Assembly: GCA_039000515.1 (NCBI GenBank)
Contig: JBCFYV010000001.1
Coordinates: forward strand, 56,529,372-56,593,371
DNA: 64,000 bases
Direction of reading: 5' to 3'
Source of the DNA: Timema cristinae
Taxonomy: Eukaryota > Arthropoda > Insecta > Phasmatodea > Timematidae
Part shown: positions 53,689 through 64,000 of the stretch, piece by piece
Position numbering within the stretch: the first letter of the stretch is position 1
Layout of the letters: every line of letters begins with the position of its first letter
The notes under the pieces: generated by a model
The model's database searches: none
Seen by the model: only the letters and a program-made list of their open reading frames with translations
Told to the model about the DNA's origin: nothing
Program-made: the position numbers and the translations under genes

Positions 53689-55472
53689 CGATTTCCTGTT
53701 CTTGGTTTTAAGCAATTTTATTTTTTTAAATATATATATATATTTAAAACCTTTATTTAGAAGAATGTGCTGGGGGTCCGGGGATCAATCCTTGGCCCCG
53801 GCACCGATTTATCCGATTGGAAAACCCTTCCTTCACCTCTCACATGACGTGTAGTAATAACAACTTATGAATGTGTAGAATGCCAGGCCTCCACCGTGGT
53901 TCGGATTCCACGTTAAACTGTAGGTCCTCCATTCCATCACACAATCAACCTACCATTACACATTAGCTTAAGGGTGTATATATAACCCGAAAGGGTAGCA
54001 AGACGCGGTGATGATACTGCTGCTGCTGATGATGATGATGATAATAATAATAAGAAGAAGAAGAAATCTCAACCATTTTTATTTATTTTAGCTATTTAAC
54101 GTGCACTTTCTGAATCGACTAATTATATCCGTACAAGAGAATTTCTTTGAGCCTGAGCGTGAGATTCTACCAATTGTGCCGATAAAGGTATCTCTACAAT
54201 CCTTTCAGGGTTATTTTACATGCCACAATCGACATGGAACCGACAGCTTTACTTCCCCTACGAAGGAAGTTGTGCTACAGATTTTATCACTCAAGAAAAA
54301 TCCATCAACTCCGGCTGGACTTGAACCCACGAACATCGGGTCCTGAGGTGAACTCTCTACCACAAGACCACCGAAGTCGACCTAAGATTAAGCTTAGTAA
54401 AAATTAACTAAAATTATGATTACACTTTTTAAATTTCTGTGCATTACGTATTACTACCCACACGGGCAAGCAACATATTTACATTTAGACTATTATGGCA
54501 TAATTAGAATAAATGTAGCCCCATTTGCTTATAAGGAGTGTGGAAAACCATTTGGGAAAACCACCTTTACTACATTCAGCCAGGATGTATCCACGACGTC
54601 CTCATCTCAAGCAAGCTTTACAAATTAACCCGTATACCCGACAATAAGGATATTGTTTTGATTCAACAGATATTTGTGCATCTTTTTAAGGTTCAAGATG
54701 GCCAAAATGATGTTAACAAAGATTGTTGCGATTTATAAAAACAAATTACTTTGTATTAAATGTGAATGCACTAACAAGTGTTTTTGGTGATAAGTTAAAA
54801 TTATCTATATATTTATATATTGAAATTATATATAAAATTCTAAATCATATTTTGTGATACGATATTATTTCAAAAACCACACAAATATTTGGTTAATACT
54901 ATATATAAAATTAAATATGTATTCAAACACAAAACTTGTGATATTCTAGTGCTAAGAAAAACATAAATGTTCTAGATTGCTATTGTGGTGGCCGAATAGT
55001 CTAAAGCCATAGACTCGTATCACACTTAGCGTTAACGGTGAGACAGGGATTCGAACATGGAGCAGATACATTGAAGAATGTGATTTTTACAATGGATTTC
55101 CCATCATCTTTCCATGCTAGCACTGTTGCATATAATATTACCTCATCTTTACCTCTTTAATAAAAGTAATAACTATTATTTTGTTGAAAGTACGCATATA
55201 TTTGTAATAAATTGTGGAATGAACCCCATGACATCACTGAGAAAGTTAAGCTGAGTGTGACTATAGCTTTCCAATATTTGCATACACCATGTGGCCAAAG
55301 CAGCGAAGGTAACATAAAGGAACGTGAGAGGGTACTCCAAGTGAATCTTTGCATAGCTATAATACGTTCAACAATAACTTCTCACACACACGGAGAATAG
55401 AAATGATCGGTTGCACGTCATGATTCCTAAAGTTCATATCGGCAACAGGAATGCAGATAAATATTAGTATTA

Positions 55473-55517
<45 letters not shown>

Positions 55518-58184
55518 GCACCGCGTCTTACTACCCATGGGTTATGCGCACTTACGCTAATGCGTAATGGTAGGGTGATTGTGAGATGAAATGAAGGACC
55601 TACAGTTTAATGTGAAATCCGAACCACGGTGGAGGCCTGGCATTCCCCACATTCACAAGATATCTTGTCAGAGGTGAAGGAAGGGTTTGGAAATCAGATA
55701 AATCTGTGCCGAGACCGAGGATTGAACCCCGGCCGCCAGCATAGAAGTCTGACACCTTACCCCTAGACCACCAGGTCACCTGCAGATAAATAAAAACTAC
55801 GAATAGAAAAAAAAAAGCTAGGACAAAATAATATTAGAAAACGATTTTAAGTTTAGAAAGACGTTTCTTTTCTAGCGGAATATTTTCTACCTTTATTGTA
55901 ATAGTTTGATATTTTGTAACTAAATATGGAGAATTGATAAGCGTAGGTGTTTTTACCTGTAAGTAAAATATACTTTAGATAAATATTTGATCTTTGAAAT
56001 ATCTTATAATTTCAAAAAGCTTAAATTATATAATTAATCATAATTTTATAAACAATATTAAAATGATGAGAGTTGCTGGTTTTAAAATGTGTGTAAAATT
56101 TAATTATAATAAACATGAAAATGAATGTGAAATGCTGAAACACACCATAAAGAGAAATCTCTCACAAACTTGTGATCACATACTTTGTGTTATATTAATA
56201 TCACGTTTATCTTCGTGGTTTTTAACGTCTTAAGCTAAGAATTTTGGATGCAGAATTAAGTGTAGTGTAAGTGCACACACATTAGTGTGTGGGGATAGTG
56301 ATAAAATCACATATATTATTATTATTATTATTATTATTATTAGCACCGCGTCTTACTACCCGTTCGGGTTATACGCACTTACGCTAATGTGTAATGGTAG
56401 GGTGATTGTGAGATGAAATGAAGGACCTACAGTTTAACGTGGAATCCGAACCACGGTGGCGGCCTGGCATTACCCACATTCACAAGATGTCTTGTCAAGA
56501 GGTGAAGGAAGGGTTTGGTAATCAGATAAATCTGTGCCGGGACCGAGGATTGAACCCCGGCCGCCAGCACAGAAGTCTGACACCTTACCCCTAGACCACC
56601 AGGTCACCAAAAATCACATATAAAAATCACACGTGGAAAAAATAACCAGCGACATCGACTCCCCTCATAGCTACAGCGTGTTACGAAGCGACGTCTAAGA
56701 CTAAGTGACCACCAGTTTAGGAATATTTTCTTTGATGGTTTTATAAGGTACACTGTTTTCACTTTAAAAAATACAAATGGAACTCTCAATAACGATGTGA
56801 AAGTGTTCGCAAGAGCAAACCTAAGCTATTGGCAAGGAGGAAAGGTTGTTCATTCATTTAGTCGCTTAACACGATTGGGAAGTTAATTAAGGTGGGGATG
56901 TAGGAGACGCGAGAAAGGGTCAGTGTTTTTGCAGTTTTTATAATAAAACTTTTTTTAGTCAATACAAATCAAATATTGATTTAATACAAACATATATATT
57001 AATTTTATTCACATGGTGACCTCAAGAGTTGTCGAATATCTATAAAGGATGTACTGGTATTTAATTATACATTTTTATCTTGATTTAAAAATTATTTCAT
57101 CTCTTGCTGCTATGCTAATGAAAGATATTGAAGAGTTGTTGGTATAGAAGATGTGAAGAAAATTAAACTCTGTTTGTAAAGAAGCAATATTTTATTTATT
57201 TTAGCCAAAAATGTTTAGCCATATAAAAATATTGCAAAAACACTGGCTTTTCACACGTCCCCTAGTATCCCACCTTAAAACCTCTACGCGATTAATATTT
57301 GATAACATTCTTTCAGGACACCGCCAAAAAAAACTGACAAAAAAATTGCCAAGGGTAAAAAAAAGAAGTGAAAGTGAGGGAACTTTTAAATGAAGTTACG
57401 GTTTTAATATTGAAGGGGGGGGGGGGGGGGGAGTGAAGAATTAACATTCTCGCCTGTTATGTCTTCCCCACAGATATGTCAGGGATCAGCTGTATCAAAA
57501 GCTTGATAGGGATCAGAATGTAAGTGATAGTCTAAAGAAGTACTTGCCATACGACTGTCACTCAAAGAAACACACGTCATATCACCGACATTTGCCTTAT
57601 TATTTATTTGTGTTAGGTGAAGGGGGAAGAGTCACCTTTAGGGGCCCAGGTCGACTTAACGAATGACAGGTTTCGGGATAGTGGGGAAAAAAAAAAAAAA
57701 AAAACAAGTGTTAAACTTGACACTGGGGAAAACGATCAGGATATATTTTTTAATACGCCAAGAACGAGTCACATGAGAGTCTTACAATTTTAATAAGCAG
57801 ATTATCCAACAGATTTTTGATATCTCTCTTTTTTTTTTTTTGCTACACGCTCTTGACAATTGATATGACAATTAATACCTTCTTAAAATGTTTCCTCAGA
57901 TTTCATTAAAAGTTGTTTCACTCATAAATTATTCATTTTTCCCGCTTCACTGATCACATGATCTAACGCGCCACTCTCGCAGTCGGGGAGATCTAGGTTC
58001 GTATCTTAGTGGGGTGTATTGAGGGTGGTTTTATAAAATGGTTTTCTGCTATCCATCAACGCAAATGGGGATACACATCCTATAAATATAGACTCCTCAA
58101 TCCCTAAAGCCATTAGTGTAATTAGTACATAAGCGTACAACCCGAATGGATAGTAACGCGTGATTCTAAAAAATATTAATTTTA

Positions 58185-58340
<156 letters not shown>

Positions 58341-59060
58341 TTAGTAAGACGCGGTGCTAAATATTATTATTAATATATTAATTAGTGTCAACTTTATGAA
58401 GGTAAGCGTTGCTGATGTAGTAGGGCTGTCCCTCTCTATTATTGTATAAACATATTTGATCTAAAAATAATAGACCGTACAATTCTAAGTTTATTAAACT
58501 AAATAATTATAACCATAATATTTTTTGTTTGTTTTAAAAGTTATGCTGCACATTCACATGATAAAAACTTGTTGGCAATCTAAAAAAAAAAGTTTTAAAG
58601 TCGAATTAGTCAATCTAGTGTCGCGATGGAAACCTCTTTAACGTATCACCTTCATGATGATCAAGTCTTGTAGGAACAATTAATTATTTACAATTACAAA
58701 TATTAATTAATCAATTGGTAGAAACAAACCAAACCACCAAAAGAGATATGTACCCTGTGTGCATATTAAATTATCCCCACTCTGACATGTCTTGTCAAGA
58801 AATATTACATTTCTATTTCCCCAAGACTGACTGGGATAAATAGTTGTCGTTTGGGTTTAAATGCACTCTAAATTAGAATTAAGAGAGTTTTAATAACTCA
58901 AATATTTTGATAGCTCAAAATCAATACAACCACTTTAAGCATTTAGAGACCTTTAGATACAAAATAGCGATCAATGCTAGCTAATAGATTAACTTAATGA
59001 TATAGTGAATTAAATTCGCACATATTTTGTATTTCAATGATTTAAAAAATCTTCTTGAAT

Positions 59061-59102
<42 letters not shown>

Positions 59103-62100
59103 TATGCATAGCGCCTTACTATCCATTCGGGCCATAGTCTTATATACTAATTACGCTCATATGGTTCTAGAGATTAGGACGGTTATATTAATAGGAAGTG
59201 TACCTAAATTTGCGTAGAGGTAGAGTTGAAAACTATTTTGAAAAACCACCTCCAGTTCACCCGGCCGAGATTCGAACCTCAATCTCACCGTCCTCAGCAG
59301 TCGAGCTCAACGACTAGCGCGTTAGCTAACAACGCCATCGAGGCGGGTGTGCGCTTAGTAACTGACTTGGAAATTTGAAATAACCTTTGAATGCTAGTGG
59401 TGACTATACGTTCGCAAAAGTGAACATAAGTTAGGTCAAGATGGAAATAAAATTAATAATAAATATAAACAGAACTAAAGAAAGCCGATTTATTTGGTAT
59501 TGTGGTGTATGCCTCATCCTTCCTAGGGTATGGCCACACTGGAGCGAACCGCTCGAAAGATAGAACTGGTTCTAGTTTTCAAGCGCGCGAGCTCGATCCG
59601 GAACAGTCTAGTTTACAGGCGCTGGGCAATATTATTGTACGTTGGTCCATTGAGTGCATGGGAAACTTCTCATTTTGAAATGATATTTGACTTTTTAATT
59701 ATTATTGATAGGTTTTACATACTTGCTACTGACGGCCTGATTTAATTGGTAAGACCATACATAATATACTGCAGGCCTATATATGTAAGACCTATATGTT
59801 AAAATCCTTCAATATTATAATCAAAGTAGCCCTTTACAAATGAGAATCGCCATTAGCATGAAGAGAGGATGGAAAAACCACAACGATAAATCTGTTAAAA
59901 ACCACCCTAAGTTCACTGAGCCAAGATTCGAACCTTTGCCTCCTTGTCAACAACTATCGAGAGCTATCTGCTAATCACGCGCTCGCTCGCCAGTTTGGCC
60001 ACCCAGTCGCTCCCTCGCTAGTTTGGCAACGCAGTCGCTCGCTCGCCAGTTTGGCCACGCAGTCGCTCGCTCGCCAGTTTGGCCACGCAGTCGCTCGCTC
60101 GCCAGTTTGGCCACGCAGTCGCTCGCTCGCCAGTTTGGCCACGCAGTCGCTCGCTCGCCAGTTTGGCCACGCAGTCGCTCGCTCGCCAGTTTGGCCAGAC
60201 AGTCGCTCGCTCGCCAGTTTGGCCATGCAGTCACTCGCTCGCCAGTTTGGCCAGACAGTCGCTCGCTCGCCAGTTTGGCCATGCAGTCGCTATCTCGCCA
60301 GTTTGGCCATGCAGTCGCTCGCTCGCCAGTTTGGCCAGACAGTCGCTCGCTCACCAGTTTGGCCACGCAGTCACTCGCTCACTCGCTCGATTATCAGTCT
60401 GGCCGAACCCTAATTCGTCAAAATAAGACAATTTTGGGCGAGGTGCTGAAGTTAGAGGAATAGAACTGAGATGTAGCCGTCGTTGTTGCCCCGAAAATCA
60501 AATATTGGTGTATTTAATTTAATATTTGATAATCAAGCTAAATGAGAATATCGCATGATTTATTTATCACGTTTCAGAATTATGTTTAACGTTGGATATT
60601 ATTTTAAATCCTGCCAGTTTTGTGTGTGGGACCTTTAACACAATGGTCTGGGGTCGAGATAAGATGGTTAATTTAGATAAAGTATTTTGCTTATTTTAGA
60701 TCCCCATTTTCATCAGGCTTTTAAGCATAGGTCTATGTACTAACTACATTAATGTGTTAAGGACGAGGAAGGTTGAATGTATATGAAGTGTATCCGTATT
60801 TGCACGGAAGGGGAGTAAAAAACAATTTATGAAAAAAAACAGTCTTGTTACACCCGATCGGGGTTCGTCCATCCGTCCGTCCGTCGTCAGGGTTCCCCGT
60901 CATCGACAGCCAAGTCTAATGCAAAAGTGACATCTTAGACCATGCTGCCACCGATGCTGGTTTAGAGGAAGTTTAGCTACATTAGCTTGGAGAGGGTATG
61001 GGAAAATAGGTGAGAAAAACACATGACGAAAACTACCTTTAGTGCATTTAACCAAAATTCGAAAATCATGCCATTTAAACATAAATGTACCTTATGTTAT
61101 CGAATGCATGTGTGGATAGGCGGACAAAGGCATCAGCCTAGTCTCGTCTAGTTTTCCAGTGACGGGGAGGGTGGGTTTAAATCCTAGCTGGGTGTATTGT
61201 GGTGGTTTTCCTAAATATTTTCCCACTCTCCCTTTACAAAATAAGAGAACAGTTCCCCTGAATTTGATCATAATTGTTCCTACCCCATATGTATAAATAT
61301 ACAGATAACCCCAACAGATAGTGAGGTAAGTAAGGATCACAAAAACTATTGTGTTAAAGATATGGAGAGTCTTACAATTTTGTATTTAGTGTTTGTGCAG
61401 GCAGGTGAAGCTTGAAATAGGTATGAGTGATTTATGTGATCTTAGATAAATATTTACATTTAATTTCAGGAAACACATTCCAAATGAAAAATAACGGTGT
61501 CATAGTAGTCAGCTATGTATTAGAATATTAAAAATCACCATAAAACTTAAACAAATATGTTCTTATTCCAAATGTTGTTGGGTATAATTTGTGCATATTC
61601 TGGCTTTCTTAATCATTTATACTGAAGCAGTTTTAAATCGTGTATATTCTGTACTCTACTTATTAATGCAGAAGCAGTTTCTTATCGTGTATATTCTAGA
61701 CTCTAGTTTTTAATGCTGAAGCAGTTTCTTATCATGTCTATTCTGTACTCTAGTTATTAATGTTGAAGCAGTTTCTTATCGTGTATATTCTGTACTCTAC
61801 TTATTAATGCCGAATCAGTTTCTTATCGTGTATATTCTGTACTCTAGTTTTTAATGCTGAAGCAGTTTCTTATCGTGTATATTCTGTACTCTACTTATTA
61901 ATGCCGAATCAGTTTCTTATCGTGTATATTCTAGACTCTAGTTTTTAATGCCGAAGCAGTTTCTTATCGTGTATATTCTGTACTCTAGTTTTTAATGCTG
62001 AAGCAGTTTCTTATCGTGTATATTCTGTACTCTACTTATTAATGCCGAATCAGTTTCTTATCGTGTATATTCTGTACTCTAGTTTTTAATGCCGAAGCAG

Positions 62101-64000
62101 TTTCTTATCGTGTATATTCTGTACTCTAGTTTTTAATGCTGAAGCAGTTTCTTATCGTGTATATTCTGTACTCTACTTATTAATGCCGAATCAGTTTCTT
62201 ATCGTGTATATTCTGTACTCTAGTTTTTAATGCTGAAGCAGTTTCTTATCGTGTATATTCTGTACTCTACTTATTAATGCCGAATCAGTTTCTTATCGTG
62301 TATATTCTGTACTCTAGTTTTTAATGCCGAAGCAGTTTCTTATCGTGTATATTCTGTACTCTAGTTTTTAATGCTGAAGCAGTTTCTTATCGTGTATATT
62401 CTGTACTCTACTTATTAATGCCGAATCAGTTTCTTATCGTGTATATTCTGTACTCTAGTTTTTAATGCCGAAGCAGTTTCTTATCGTGTATATTCTGTAC
62501 TCTAGTTTTTAATGCTGAAGCAGTTTCTTATCGTGTATATTCTGTACTCTAGTTTTTAATGCCGAATCAGTTTCTTATCGTGTATATTCTGTACTCTATA
62601 GTTTTTAATGCCGAATCAGTTTCTTATCGTGTATATTCTGTACTCTAGTTTTTAATGCCGAATCAGTTTCTTATCGTGTATATTCTGTACTCTATAGTTT
62701 TTAATGCCGAATCAGTTTCTTATCGTGTATATTCTGTACTCTAGTTTTTAATGCCGAAGCAGTTTCTTATCATGTCTATTCTGTACTCTAGTTATTAATG
62801 CCGAAGCAGTTTCTTATCGTGTATATTCTGGACTCTAGTTTTTAATGCCGAAGCAGTTTCTTATCGTGTATATTCTGTACTCTAGTTTTTAATGCCGAAG
62901 CAGTTTCTTATCGTGTATATTCTGGACTCTAGTTTTTAATGCTGAAGCAGTTTTCTATCGCTGCAATCAAGTGCAAGCCAAGGTTCAGAGTCGCCTCCAG
63001 TCAACAACCACGACAACCCTATCACGGCACGAAATCAGCTGTTTTCTTTCTCTCTCGTTGACGTGACAGCTCTCCTTCAGCACTCACCTGTCTGTCCCGG
63101 CGTCTGCCCGACAGATTCTACAGGTCCCTCGCGACCCTCACCCTTCCCCCCCCCCCCCCCCCCCCATCACACAGCCTACACCCCACGCGCACATCAGGCC
63201 AACAACCTTCGCTGACACGCTGACATCACCCTTCAGTTATAGTCCGATACGAACACTATTCAATGAAAGTTAGTTTCATTTTATTTGATCGTTGTCTTTT
63301 TCAGGTACTCCATTCCTATACTTCCTAATTCTCATAATATATCTACACGCATTGGTGAGCCCGCGGACTATACGTCGAGCTCACATAATCTGGTTTGTCA
63401 TTGAGAAAAGTTCAGTTTGCAAATGCCAGCCAAGTGCAATTTTTTATAAATGGTTTCCCCCTCCTCTTAGTTAGTTACGGGTGCATTCCTTCTCAATTCT
63501 ACCCTTTTAATCCCTACCCAATTATCACAACTAAAATGCGTACTGCCCAAACGGATAGTAAGATGCGGTGGATATAAATATAGTAGACTCCAAACTACTA
63601 ATATTCTTTTAGTCCACTTTTTATCCCATATCATTGTTTACTTTAGTATATTGCTCAATCTCTGTTATTAAACTGATTACACATTTACATAATTTTCGTC
63701 TATTCAACTTTTAGTATTCATTTCAATTCTTATTGTAGTCTTTGTTATTATAACATACTCTAAACTCCTTAAAAAAGATTATTTTTAGAATGTTTTCTAA
63801 AATGTTTTACTAATATCCTGTTTAATGAATCCTCCTTCTAGAGTCCTTGACTTGAACTCTAGTGAGTGCCTGTTGAGAGACTCTAAAAGATGAACCGAGG
63901 GCTTTGTGCTTTTTGGTTGCTCTTAATGTCATTTATTAAAGTCGGCTATCATAACAGGTTTAAGACGCATTAAAATCTATGTGATAAACATTCATCAAAA

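Overview
The window looks like intergenic or intronic DNA from a repeat-rich animal genome, most likely an arthropod and possibly an insect. It is AT-rich, has no intact protein-coding gene that I can recognise, and is packed with eukaryotic transposable elements. The arthropod guess rests on a tRNA-derived SINE (called SINE-D here, near 40.4 and 41.7 kb) and on a diverged repeat near 16 kb. Both resemble sequences I associate with insect genomes. This is inference from memory, not a database match. Letters A-D for SINEs are local names.

The dominant content is SINEs. SINE-A has a Glu-like tRNA head with A and B boxes, a body of about 265 bp and an (ATT/AAT)n end. There are eleven copies, and six have target-site duplications of 11-14 bp. 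SINE-B has a Leu/Ser-like head with a long variable arm and is present in about thirty mostly decayed copies on both strands. SINE-A and SINE-B share one 3' tail, containing TATAACCCGAACGGGTAGT and GACGCGGTGCT. A second tail (GGTTCAGAAAGTTTAC, then AAATACCTCAAATAA) is shared by two further SINE types with different tRNA heads. This pattern suggests at least two partner LINEs whose 3' ends have each been copied by several SINEs.

DNA transposons are mostly short and non-autonomous. There are hAT-like elements with 8-bp duplications; in two of them, and at one isolated hAT end, the insertion is at the same octamer (GTCTAAGG) in the A-box region of SINE-B. One element of about 1 kb sits inside another SINE-B, and one hAT is nested in another at 35 kb. 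A foldback element of 369-386 bp, often flanked by TTAA, occurs five times (window start, 25.2, 29.9, 49.0 and 56.9 kb). The only confident protein remnant is a dead pogo/Tigger-type transposase on the minus strand at 47.3-47.9 kb. Two LINE C-terminal fragments lie near 1.5 and 16.9 kb.

Tandem arrays are a second theme: 56-bp units at 10.7 kb, 88/89-bp units at 23.8 kb, decayed 58-67-bp units at 25.8 kb, 28-bp CpG-rich units at 60.0 kb, and 47-bp units with higher-order structure at 61.6-63.0 kb. The longest open frames are by-products of these arrays. Possible host signals are few and tentative: a CTCF-like motif beside a TGCGCATGCGCA palindrome at 45.8 kb, a similar palindrome just before a short ATGGCC frame at 23.1 kb, a 136-codon open frame at 26.4-26.8 kb, and a frame with hydrophobic segments at 7.4-7.8 kb.
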